Assembly: GCA_050743865.1 (NCBI GenBank)
Contig: JBOGGE010000048.1
Coordinates: 1-27,227, forward strand
Length of the DNA stretch: 27,227 nucleotides
Direction of reading: 5' to 3'
From: DAHUZJ01 sp050743865
GTDB lineage: Bacteria > Actinomycetota > Acidimicrobiia > Acidimicrobiales > RAAP-2
In this document: piece after piece, positions 1-6,290 of the stretch
Numbering within the stretch: position 1 is the stretch's first letter
How the letters are laid out: each line of letters starts with the position of its first letter
The notes under the pieces: generated by a model
What the model saw: only the letters and a program-made list of their open reading frames with translations
Databases searched by the model: none
What the model was told of the DNA's origin: nothing
Program-made: the position numbers and the translations under genes

Positions 1-279
1 GTGGCCGTCGACCTTGGACCCGAACTGCTTGAGGGCCAGCTTGAAGCCCTCCTCCTCAAGCTTCGCGTTGGCGGCGAAGTTTCCCGACAACGGCAGCACG
101 TAGCCAACCTCGACCGGCGACCCGCCCCCCTTCGCCGAGGCGCTGGCTCCGGCGTCCGGGGACCCGCCGCAGGCGATCAGTGCCATCGACATCGCTGCCG
201 CTCCCGCCAGCGCCGCGGGCACCCGCAGCGTCAGCCGCGAGCCCCGGTCATGACGGGGCTCCCCTCTCGTCGCTCCCAC
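1..279 (-). CDS. ABC transporter substrate-binding lipoprotein (HAAT/LivK-like), N-terminal part, cut by window edge
   Basis: Only the first 93 codons are in the window; the rest lies beyond base 1. The GTG at 279-277 is chosen because GGAAGGAG (288-295) sits 8 bases upstream. The N-terminus has basic residues, an Ala-rich hydrophobic stretch and a lipobox ending L-I-A-C-G-G, so the mature protein should be a lipid-anchored extracytoplasmic protein. After a Ser/Ala/Gly linker comes VEVGYVLPLSGNFAANAK and then a helix rich in Glu and Lys, the usual opening of the type I periplasmic-binding fold of branched-chain amino acid/amide binding proteins (Peripla_BP_6). It would present ligand to a LivHM permease. 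A livHMGF set with no binding protein of its own lies at 9680-13432, so the two could work together, but this is inference. Confidence 0.85.
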   Translation of the reverse strand, partial: MGATRGEPRHDRGSRLTLRVPAALAGAAAMSMALIACGGSPDAGASASAKGGGSPVEVGYVLPLSGNFAANAKLEEEGFKLALKQFGSKVDGH

Positions 280-401
280 CGACCACGCTCCTTCCGGTTC
301 CCACCCCTGAGCGAGCCGTGCAGCCGACCGGCCGTCGACCGGAACTTCCCCCCGCCGATGGCACGAACCGCACCGCAACTCACCTGCTCGATTGCCGGGT
401 T

Positions 402-422
402 CAATATCGTGTCTCAATATTG
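402..422. promoter_or_regulatory. Dyad overlapping the -10 of the substrate-binding protein promoter (operator candidate)
   Basis: CAATAT (402-407) and ATATTG (417-422) form a perfect 6-base inverted repeat with a 9-base spacer. The outer arm overlaps the -10 hexamer at 419-424, a position where a bound repressor would block transcription. The cognate regulator is unknown; an FCD-GntR protein is encoded at 25257-26171. Confidence 0.4.
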
Positions 423-447
423 TAACACAGAATAAGATTGGCGGCAA
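419..447 (-). promoter_or_regulatory. Sigma-70-type promoter for the substrate-binding protein gene
   Basis: On the minus strand TTGCCG (447-442) and TACAAT (424-419) are separated by exactly 17 bases in an AT-rich patch within otherwise GC-rich DNA. The predicted transcript would begin near 412 and carry a leader of about 130 bases before the GTG at 279. Confidence 0.6.
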
Positions 448-500
448 GGGGGGACGACGCGGCGCAGCAGGATGCCGGGGCGCGCCGCGCCCCGGGTGGC

Positions 501-1415
501 TCAGTCGCCGGCCAGCCGCTCGACCACGGCGTGCACGGCGGCCGTGTCGGCCCCTCCCCACCCGCAGGCGAGCGCCGCCACGTGCAGCTGGGCGGCGGCG
601 GCGAAGACTGGCAGCGGGCAACCCACTTGGCGGGCGAAGTCGGTGATGATCTCGATGTCCTTCATGAAGACGTCGACCTTCATGGTCGGTGGCTGGTAGG
701 TGCCCGCAACCATCATGGGCCCCCGCAGCTCGAGCATCCGCGACGTCCCGGCCCCGGCGACCAGCGCCTCGAGAGCCACTCCCGGGTCGATCCCGCCGTG
801 CCGGGCCAAGGTCATCGCCTCGGCCGCCGAGGCGTTGTGGATCGTCACCAGGTGGTTGGCCACGACCTTCAGCCGGGTGCCATTGCCAAGAGCGCCAAGA
901 CGGTAGACGCCCTTGCCGCACCTGGCCAGGATCGGCTCGGCGAGGTCCAGCGCCGCCGGGTCCCCGCTGGTGTAGAAGACGGCGTCCTTGGCGGCCATCT
1001 GGGCCCCGGTGCCGCTGACGGGGCAGTCGAGCAGCTCGAGGCCGTGCCCGGCCAGCTCCTCGTGGGCCGCCAGCTTGAGCTCCAACGGCATGGTGCTCGT
1101 GTCGACGACGACCCGGGCCCGCGCCCCAGCGGTCGACGCCAGGCCACCACGCCCGCCGACGACCTCCCGGAAGGCCGCCACCGACGGCAGGGACAGGATG
1201 ACCGCGTCGGCGGCCGAGGCGACGGCGGCGGCACTGTCGAGGGTCGACCCGCCGGCCTCCGTGAACGCGGCTGCCGGGGCCTCCGCCACGTCGTGGCCCA
1301 CCACCTCGTAGCCGGCGGCCAGCAGGTGCCGGGCCATCGCCCCGCCCATGATGCCCAGGCCCACGATGCCGACGACCGGCCCTCCTGCTCCCCGGCCCTC
1401 AGTCGTCCCGGCCAC
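501..1415 (-). CDS. NAD(P)-dependent 3-hydroxyisobutyrate dehydrogenase-like oxidoreductase
   Basis: The product is 304 aa, the usual size for the beta-hydroxyacid dehydrogenase family (3-hydroxyisobutyrate and tartronate semialdehyde reductases), which interconverts a beta-hydroxyacid and its semialdehyde. The N-terminal Rossmann motif V-G-I-V-G-L-G-I-M-G lies around residues 15-24, the substrate-binding DCPVSGTGAQ at 130-139, and the catalytic Lys at K183 in GNGTRLKVVANHL. The C-terminal helical part carries the family's KDIEIITDFA stretch. The start is GTG at 1415. An in-frame TAA lies 6 bases upstream, so translation cannot start earlier, and no good ribosome binding site is seen. With TAATAGCAT just upstream, a leaderless or near-leaderless message is possible. 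The exact substrate is not predictable. It lies downstream of the peroxiredoxin gene on the same strand. Confidence 0.85.
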   Translation of the reverse strand: MAGTTEGRGAGGPVVGIVGLGIMGGAMARHLLAAGYEVVGHDVAEAPAAAFTEAGGSTLDSAAAVASAADAVILSLPSVAAFREVVGGRGGLASTAGARARVVVDTSTMPLELKLAAHEELAGHGLELLDCPVSGTGAQMAAKDAVFYTSGDPAALDLAEPILARCGKGVYRLGALGNGTRLKVVANHLVTIHNASAAEAMTLARHGGIDPGVALEALVAGAGTSRMLELRGPMMVAGTYQPPTMKVDVFMKDIEIITDFARQVGCPLPVFAAAAQLHVAALACGWGGADTAAVHAVVERLAGD

Positions 1416-1509
1416 GGCGGCTTATGCTATTACCCTCCATCACCATGGATTGGGGGCTCGCCCGACCTCTCTTCTCTTCCTTCACCCTTCCGCCTCCGCG
1501 CCGCCCTGG

Positions 1510-2019
1510 TCAGGGCGCTCGAGCCGCCTCGAGGCCGGCCAGGACGGCCACCGCCTCGTCGAGGTCGGGAAGGACGGTGGCGTCGTCGGTGGACCACCGG
1601 TGGCGGACGGTCCCGGCCCGGTCCACGACGAACCACGATCGCTTAGCCAGCCCGGAGTGCCCCTTCCACGAGTCGTAACGGACGCCGTAGGCGCCGCACA
1701 CCGTGCGGTCCCAGTCGGAGAGCAGCGGGAATTCGATGCCGAGCGAGCGAGCGAAGGCTTGTTGAGAGAAGGTGGGCGTCACGGCGATGCCGAGAACCTG
1801 GCCGCCGAGTCCGGCGATCTCAGGGCTGCGCTGTCCCAACTGGGACAGTTCGCTCGTTCATATGGCGCCGAAGTCGAAGACGTAGAAGGCAAGGAGCACC
1901 GGCCCCGTCGCCAGGGCCTGCCGCAGGTTGACGTCGCGGTCGAACGTGTGACGCAGCGTGAAGTCCGGCGCCATCTCACCCGTCACCGGACCCGGTCCGG
2001 GCTGGTGCCACGTCCCCAT
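1510..2019 (-). CDS. Probable selenocysteine-containing peroxiredoxin (AhpC/TSA family), TGA-54 read as Sec
   Basis: The ATG at 2019 follows GGGAGG with 7 bases spacing. The frame runs to TGA at 1510-1512 (169 residues) and is interrupted only by TGA at 1858-1860, codon 54. Both flanks are peroxiredoxin in the same frame: EMAPDFTL (15-22) and VLLAFYVFDFGAI (41-53) before, then TSELSQL (55-61), thiol-fold strands, and KRSWFVVD (126-133) with the family's conserved Arg. Families in this fold have the peroxidatic Cys exactly where the TGA falls (F-x-x-[VI]-C-T-x-E-L). The Pro and Thr/Ser of the canonical PxxxTxxC are Val and Gly here. The only Cys is C108. A bacterial SECIS-like hairpin follows the TGA (1828-1853). 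Expected role: cytosolic peroxide reduction. The alternative is a nonsense-mutated pseudogene, less likely because codon use stays normal on both sides. Confidence 0.75.
1828..1853 (-). promoter_or_regulatory. SECIS-like hairpin just 3' of the in-frame TGA
   Basis: Reading the mRNA (minus strand), 9 bases after the TGA there is CTGTCCC, loop AGTT, GGGACAG: a perfect 7-base-pair stem (1842-1848 with 1831-1837). Beyond a two-A bulge, GCG (1851-1853) pairs with CGC (1828-1830). The apical loop starts 16 bases after the TGA and has G at its second position. Both agree with the published bacterial SECIS consensus as I recall it (loop 16-37 nt from UGA, G in the first two loop bases). The fit is at the short end of the spacing range. 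Confidence 0.6.
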
Positions 2020-2054
2020 CTCGCCGCCTCCCTCTCACCTCGCCGGACCCTGGT

Positions 2055-2337
2055 CTACCTGTTCACGGCCCGGTCGGCCAACTGCGCCGGCGGCGGCCCC
2101 GCCGCGGTCCGGTCGGGTCCGACCGTGACCACACCCCGGCCGACCGACTCGTGCCCCGGGACGAGGGGCAGCAGCGCCAGGTCCCCCGGTCAGGTGCACG
2201 ATCCTGGCCACCTTTATGGCGCTCTTGCTCGACGACGCCCCGGCCTCGGTGGGGACCGAGGCGGTGGCGGCCAGCGACGCCGCCCCGACCATCGACAGGC
2301 CCACCACAGCGCTGCGCCTCGCCCAACCACCTGACAC
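2055..2337 (-). pseudogene. Small secreted protein, apparently frameshifted
   Basis: A GTG at 2337, 11 bases after GGAGGG, opens a frame with a clear signal peptide: ARRS then VVGLSMVGAASLAATASVP and a Ser-rich cleavage region. After KVARIVHLTG the frame shows poor codon use. Dropping one G from a run of five G's (around 2181-2187) gives a second frame with normal G/C-ending codons, reading DLALLPLVPGHESVGRGVV and ending at TAG 2055-2057. The joined product would be about 93 residues. Either the gene is broken or the G-run is a sequence error. No family is recognised. It lies just upstream of the peroxiredoxin on the same strand. Confidence 0.45.
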
Positions 2338-2477
2338 CTCATGCGGTGCCCTCCCTGCTCGCGGGTACGGCGCGGACGATCCGTCGTCAGCATCCGCGCT
2401 CGAAGTGTCGGCGGCGGCCGGCCCGTGCGTCCCGCTCCGGCGGGACGGGCGCCGGTCGACGACCCAACCAATTCATC

Positions 2478-2500
2478 CCAATACGTTTTATCCGTAATGG
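2478..2500. promoter_or_regulatory. Imperfect dyad in the AT-rich divergent spacer (operator candidate)
   Basis: CCAATACG (2478-2485) and CGTAATGG (2493-2500) are inverted repeats matching at 7 of 8 positions, with spacer TTTTATC. They sit in the most AT-rich part of the 2338-2803 spacer, between the minus-strand secreted-protein gene and the plus-strand regulator gene. Apart from this dyad and the -10 at 2730-2738, I see no gene in 2338-2803. Confidence 0.3.
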
Positions 2501-2729
2501 TGATTGTGGGTATCGTGGTCAAGAGCTCACGCTGGTCCGCCGATGCCTTCGAGCGGTGGCGCCCAAGTGGCGCTGTGGGACCGGGCCAGGCCGGACGCAA
2601 GCACCCGACCCGCCGACGTGCGAGGACGCGCCGGTTGCCGCCATCAGCGCCATCCCTCCGGTTGCGGCAGGTCACGGCGGGTAGACCCACCACCGTCGCC
2701 CCGCCCGGCCCGGGTAACAGGGCTCTCTA

Positions 2730-2738
2730 TGCTATAGT
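2730..2738 (+). promoter_or_regulatory. Extended -10 promoter element for the winged-helix regulator
   Basis: TGCTATAGT matches an extended -10 (TG-N-TANNNT). No convincing -35 lies 17 bases upstream. Transcription would begin near 2745, leaving a leader of about 60 bases to the GTG at 2804. The block TATAGTGgCC resembles one at 8431-8440 in front of the Gfo/Idh gene. Confidence 0.4.
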
Positions 2739-2803
2739 GGCCCATCGACAGTCACCGGGGCCAGGCCCCGGCGGTGCCACGAGACGGACGGAGGGTGAGG
2801 GCA

Positions 2804-3607
2804 GTGGCGCTCGAGCAGACGACCAAGACGGGAAAGGCGGTCGGGACCCGGGACCGAGTTGTCGGCTGGCTGGCGACCAACGGCGATGTGGCCGACGCGT
2901 CGGGAATGGCCAGCACCGTGCTCGCCCGCAGCATCGGCTACCCGGGCTCGAGCATCGCGTTCGCCCAGCTTCTGTCGGGTATGGAGCGCTCCGGTCTCAT
3001 CACCCGTGACGTTCGCGGGAAGCGCACCTACCGCGTCACGTTGACCGACGCCGGTCGCGAACGCGCCGTCGCCGGGCCGCGTCCGGCTCGCCGCCACTCC
3101 TCACACACGAGGTACGCCGAGGCGCCGGCCGGCGGCCATGGCCACGTTCCCGGCGGCGACCGCCCGCGGCCGGGTGACGCCAGTGACGTCGACTACGACG
3201 AGTTGGCCCGGCGGCTCCTGCTCCAGGTGGCTCGCCGGCTGACCGGCGAGCGCACACGGGCGACACTCGGCCCGTTGCCGGTCGCCCGAGGGCCTGCAGC
3301 CGGCGACACACGGACGACAGGCCACGGCCGCCAGATGGACGAGCTCGAGCTGCGCCTCTCGGCGCTCGAGCTCGAGCTCCTTGGAGCCCGCGCCGCCCGC
3401 GTCGCTCTTCAAGAGGAGAATGAGGAGCTCCGGACCCAGCTCGAGCGGATCCGGAACAGCCTCGGGGTCGAGGACCGCCGGCCCGTGCAGCCGCGCTCGG
3501 CGCATGCCGTCGAGGAGGTCGATCACCGCGACATGGCGTTGCTCCAACAGATGCTCATCGAGCGGCAGGGGCAATCCCGGCGCCGAGGCAAGGCCGACTC
3601 GGCGTAG
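2804..3607 (+). CDS. Winged-helix DNA-binding protein with C-terminal coiled coil
   Basis: GTG at 2804 is chosen because GGAGGG lies 8 bases upstream; an earlier in-frame start at 2774 has no such site. The product is 267 aa. Residues about 15-85 look like a winged helix: a VVGWLATNGDVADASG-type helix, a helix around GSSIAFAQLLSGMERSGLI, then a basic wing RDVRGKRTYRVTLTDAGRE. A Pro/Arg/His-rich linker follows. Residues about 178-220 form a strong amphipathic coiled coil (ELELRLSALELELL and EENEELRTQLERIRNSL), and the tail is basic. It is probably a dimeric transcription regulator. The coiled coil is unlike standard small MarR/PadR proteins, and the family is not identified. It precedes the aldo/keto reductase gene by 15 bases, so it may regulate its own operon. 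Confidence 0.65.
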   Translation: MALEQTTKTGKAVGTRDRVVGWLATNGDVADASGMASTVLARSIGYPGSSIAFAQLLSGMERSGLITRDVRGKRTYRVTLTDAGRERAVAGPRPARRHSSHTRYAEAPAGGHGHVPGGDRPRPGDASDVDYDELARRLLLQVARRLTGERTRATLGPLPVARGPAAGDTRTTGHGRQMDELELRLSALELELLGARAARVALQEENEELRTQLERIRNSLGVEDRRPVQPRSAHAVEEVDHRDMALLQQMLIERQGQSRRRGKADSA

Positions 3608-3622
3608 CCCGAAAGGGGGCCG

Positions 3623-4615
3623 ATGATGACGATGCCACGCCGGGATCTCGGCGCGGGCCTGACCGTGTCCGCCGTCGGACTGGGTTGCATGAGCATGTCG
3701 GGCGTCTACGGCGCCGCCGACGAAGAGGAGGCGGTTCGGACCGTCCACGCTGCCCTCGACGCCGGGGTGGACATGGTGGACACGTCCGACATGTACGGCG
3801 CCGGGCACAACGAGCAGCTCGTGGGCCGGGCGATCGCCGGCCGGCGCGCCGAGGTCCTGCTGGCGACCAAGTTCGGGCACGTCTTGGGGACCGACGGTCG
3901 CCCGGTGGGCGTCGACGGCAGCCCCGCCTACGTGCGGAAGGCCTTCGAGGCGAGCGCCCGCCGCCTCGGCGTGGACCACGTGGACCTTTACTTCCAGCAT
4001 CGGGTCGACCCGGCGACGCCGATCGAGGAGACGGTCGGCGCCATGGCACAGCTGGTCGGTGAGGGCAAGGTGCGCTTTCTCGGCCTCTCCGAGGCCGGCG
4101 TGGCCACGATTCGCCGGGCCGCCGCCGCGCACCCGATCGCGGCCCTCCAGAGCGAGTACTCGCTGTGGTGGCGGGGCGCCGAGGCGGAGATCCTGCCGGC
4201 GTGCGAGGAGCTCGGCATCGGCCTGGTGGCCTACAGCCCCCTCGGTCGCGGGCTGCTGACCGGCGCCGTGCGCGGTGCTGGTGACCTAGCCGACGACGAC
4301 CACCGGCATTCCCATCCCCGCTTTCAGGGTGGCAACCTCGATCGCAACCTCGAGCTGGTGGACGCCGTCTCGGACGTGGCCCGGCGGCTCGGGTGCACCC
4401 TCCCCCAGCTGGCACTGGCCTGGGTGCTGGCCCGGCGCCCGCAGGTGGTGCCGATCCCGGGCGCCAAGCGGGTCAGCCACCTGCTCGATGACCTCGGGGC
4501 GCTCTCGACCGACCTGCCCGCCGACGACGTCGCCCTGCTGGGCGAGCTGTTGCCGGCCGGCGCGGGTGCCGGCCTCCGCTATCCCGACGCCGCCATGCAC
4601 GCCGTCGAGCGCTGA
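3623..4615 (+). CDS. Aldo/keto reductase
   Basis: 330 aa TIM-barrel NADPH-dependent oxidoreductase. The catalytic tetrad is readable: D53 and Y58 in DTSDMYG, K83 in ATKFGH, and H126 in LYFQHRVD. The N-terminal GLGCMSMSGVYG and the late NADP-binding stretch VVPIPGAKRVSHL place it in the AKR11/AKR13-like group, which reduces or oxidises small carbonyl compounds. The start is ATG 3623 after an AAAGGGGG site; further ATGs follow at codons 2 and 4. It begins 15 bases after the regulator gene and is probably cotranscribed with it. The last 25 bases of the coding region are duplicated just downstream (4632-4656). Confidence 0.9.
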   Translation: MMTMPRRDLGAGLTVSAVGLGCMSMSGVYGAADEEEAVRTVHAALDAGVDMVDTSDMYGAGHNEQLVGRAIAGRRAEVLLATKFGHVLGTDGRPVGVDGSPAYVRKAFEASARRLGVDHVDLYFQHRVDPATPIEETVGAMAQLVGEGKVRFLGLSEAGVATIRRAAAAHPIAALQSEYSLWWRGAEAEILPACEELGIGLVAYSPLGRGLLTGAVRGAGDLADDDHRHSHPRFQGGNLDRNLELVDAVSDVARRLGCTLPQLALAWVLARRPQVVPIPGAKRVSHLLDDLGALSTDLPADDVALLGELLPAGAGAGLRYPDAAMHAVER

Positions 4616-4656
4616 CCGCAACCCCCGGACCCCCGACGCGGCCATGCAAGCCGTCG
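4583..4656 (+). repeat. 25-base imperfect direct repeat at the 3' end of the aldo/keto reductase gene
   Basis: Copy 1 (4583-4607) lies within the last codons of the aldo/keto reductase. Copy 2 (4632-4656) lies after its stop. They differ at 2 of 25 bases, and the copy starts are 49 bases apart. It looks like a local duplication that left an untranslated copy of the gene end in the spacer. Confidence 0.7.
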
Positions 4657-4720
4657 GGAGCCGGCGGCCGAGCCGGCCCCACCCGCCGATCGTCCGATCC
4701 GTGCGACTGGAGGAGACCCC

Positions 4721-5719
4721 ATGCCCGAGCACCCGAGCGGTCCCGGCTCGAGCGGTCCCGAGGCGACGCCTTCGCCGGAGGTCTCATCGGCCCTGCTGGA
4801 AGAGTACTTTCGGCGCTACTCCAACTGGGGGAAGTGGGGCAGCGACGACCAGCGGGGCGCCCTGAACTACATCGACGAGGAGAAGGTGCGGCGGGCCGCC
4901 GGGCTGGTACGGCGGGGCGCCACCTTCTCGCTGCAGTTGCCCCTCGACGAGCACGGTCCCCAGACGGGCGCCTTCGGCCGGGTCAACGCCATCCACCAGA
5001 TGGTTGCCACCGGGACCGACCATGTCGCCGGCCGGCAACCCTACGGACCCGGCTGGGGCTTCGCCGACGACAGCTTGTTCCTCTTCCTCCAGGGCGGCAC
5101 CCAGTGGGACGGCCTGGGCCACATCTTCAAGGACGGGAAGATGTACAACGGCTTCCCGGCGACCGACGTCGGGAGCCGGGGCGCCGCCCGCAATGGCATC
5201 GAGAACGCCCCGACCATCGCCGCCCGTGGCATCCTGCTTGACGTACCTCGCGCCCTGGGGCGCACGCACCTCGAGCCGGGCGAGGCGATCGGCACCGATC
5301 TGCTGGACCGCGTGTGCGCGCACGAGGGCGTCGAGGTCGGCGAGGGGGACATTGTGCTCCTTCGCACTGGCGACATGGCGAATCGGCGCCACCGCCCCGG
5401 CTGGGATGGCTACTCGGCGGGGGACTCCCCCGGGCTATCGCTCCTGACGGCGCCGTGGTTCGCCGAGCGCCGCGTAGCCGGGATCGCCAGCGACACGTGG
5501 GGCATCGAGGTGCGGCCCAACGAGATCCCGGGGTCGTTCCAGCCCCTCCACCTGGTGCTTCTGGTGAGCATGGGGCTCATGCTCGGGGAGATCTGGGACC
5601 TCGACGGACTGGCCGAGGACTGCGCCGGCGACGGGGTCTACGAGTGCCTCCTGGTGGCGCCGCCGCTGGTGATCCCGGGCGCCGTCGGCTCGCCCGTCAA
5701 CCCGCAGGCCATCAAGTAG
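4721..5719 (+). CDS. Cyclase-family (kynurenine formamidase/isatin hydrolase-like) metal hydrolase
   Basis: 332 aa. ATG 4721 follows GGAGGAG with 4-5 bases spacing. It belongs to the cyclase fold (COG1878), metal-dependent amidases/lactonases such as kynurenine formamidase and isatin hydrolase. The metal-site segment reads QGGTQWDGLGH (residues 124-134), aligning with the family's HxGTHxDxxxH but with Gln at the first and second His positions. As far as I recall, this Gln form is common in a bacterial subgroup, so activity need not be lost. Later blocks typical of that subgroup are present: DIVLLRTGD, then IASDTWGIEVRPNE and the PLHLVLLVSMGLMLGE stretch. It is cytosolic with no signal peptide. 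It lies between the aldo/keto reductase and the cupin/monooxygenase pair. It would plausibly open a cyclic amide or remove an N-acyl group, by inference. Confidence 0.85.
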   Translation: MPEHPSGPGSSGPEATPSPEVSSALLEEYFRRYSNWGKWGSDDQRGALNYIDEEKVRRAAGLVRRGATFSLQLPLDEHGPQTGAFGRVNAIHQMVATGTDHVAGRQPYGPGWGFADDSLFLFLQGGTQWDGLGHIFKDGKMYNGFPATDVGSRGAARNGIENAPTIAARGILLDVPRALGRTHLEPGEAIGTDLLDRVCAHEGVEVGEGDIVLLRTGDMANRRHRPGWDGYSAGDSPGLSLLTAPWFAERRVAGIASDTWGIEVRPNEIPGSFQPLHLVLLVSMGLMLGEIWDLDGLAEDCAGDGVYECLLVAPPLVIPGAVGSPVNPQAIK

Positions 5720-5725
5720 GCCATC

Positions 5726-5771
5726 GGGGGCGGCGCCGGACGGCCACCGGGGGCGGCGCCGGACGGCCACC
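5726..5771 (+). repeat. Perfect tandem duplication of a 23-base unit
   Basis: The 23-base unit from GGGGGCGGCGCC to GGCCACC occurs at 5726-5748 and again at 5749-5771 without mismatch, followed by a partial third GGGG. It starts 6 bases after the cyclase stop codon. Confidence 0.85.
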
Positions 5772-5795
5772 GGGGTCGGTCGGGGACGCCTCGGC

Positions 5796-5859
5796 TATCA
5801 TCTCCGCCCGGGCGAGAAGCACAATGAACGCATTGGCGACGGCGGCGATCGCCGCCGTC
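5796..5859 (+). promoter_or_regulatory. Possible -10 and 22-base palindrome ahead of the cupin gene
   Basis: TATCAT (5796-5801) could be a -10, without a clear -35. Downstream, 5838-5859 is a perfect 22-base palindrome with arms GACGGCGGCGA / TCGCCGCCGTC. This is either an operator or an mRNA hairpin in the leader, 26 bases before the cupin start. Confidence 0.35.
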
Positions 5860-5885
5860 CTCGCGCCGGGGAAGGACGACCCACG

Positions 5886-6290
5886 ATGGAGCAGACGACG
5901 CCCGCCCCGGTCATCGAGTCCGGTCGCTACGACACGGCCGACTACGCCGACGAGCTGGCGCGTGCCCCGCGCAACCACGAGGTGGGGACCGCGCTGTGGT
6001 TCGCCAACGATCACGTCCGCGTCTTCGAGATCCGCCTGGAGCCCGGTGAACGCGGACCGTTCCACATCCACGACAAGACGTACTTCTGGACGGTGGTCGA
6101 ACCGGGCCGCGGGCGACAGCGCCTCACCGACGGCACCTTCTCGGTGCGGGACTACCGCCTGGGGGAAACCAAGTACCTCGTCCACAGCGCCGAGGACTCC
6201 CTGATCCACGACCTCGAGAACGCCGGGACCACCACGCTGCGCTTCGTGACCGTCGAGCTCCTCGACGGTACCGCGCCCTCCCGTCCCTGA
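5886..6290 (+). CDS. Small single-domain cupin protein
   Basis: 134 aa; ATG 5886 lies 9 bases after GGGGAAGGA. A beta-rich single cupin: motif 1 is PGERGPFHIHDKTYFWTV (HxH pair kept, the usual Glu replaced by aromatic residues), and motif 2 is GETKYLVHSAEDS followed by HDLENAG. Two His from motif 1 and one from motif 2 could hold a metal. Such proteins act as small-molecule dioxygenases, isomerases or sensors; the role cannot be set here. Its TGA overlaps the ATG of the flavin monooxygenase by one base, so the two are translationally coupled and probably serve the same pathway. Confidence 0.75.
   Translation: MEQTTPAPVIESGRYDTADYADELARAPRNHEVGTALWFANDHVRVFEIRLEPGERGPFHIHDKTYFWTVVEPGRGRQRLTDGTFSVRDYRLGETKYLVHSAEDSLIHDLENAGTTTLRFVTVELLDGTAPSRP

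Noticed and set aside
501..1646. Long plus-strand open frames opposite the HIBADH-like gene
   Set aside because: Arg/Pro/Gly-rich shadow frames without family motifs; the minus-strand frame has clear motifs.
1510..1839. Short peroxiredoxin ORF starting internally at 1839
   Set aside because: The start (TTG) lies inside the hairpin, has no ribosome binding site, and would remove the beta-strand and active site; the full frame from 2019 with TGA-54 explains the data better.
1858..1860. TGA as a tryptophan codon (recoded genetic code)
   Set aside because: TGA serves as the normal stop of most genes here and no other gene shows an internal TGA, apart from the decayed integrase.
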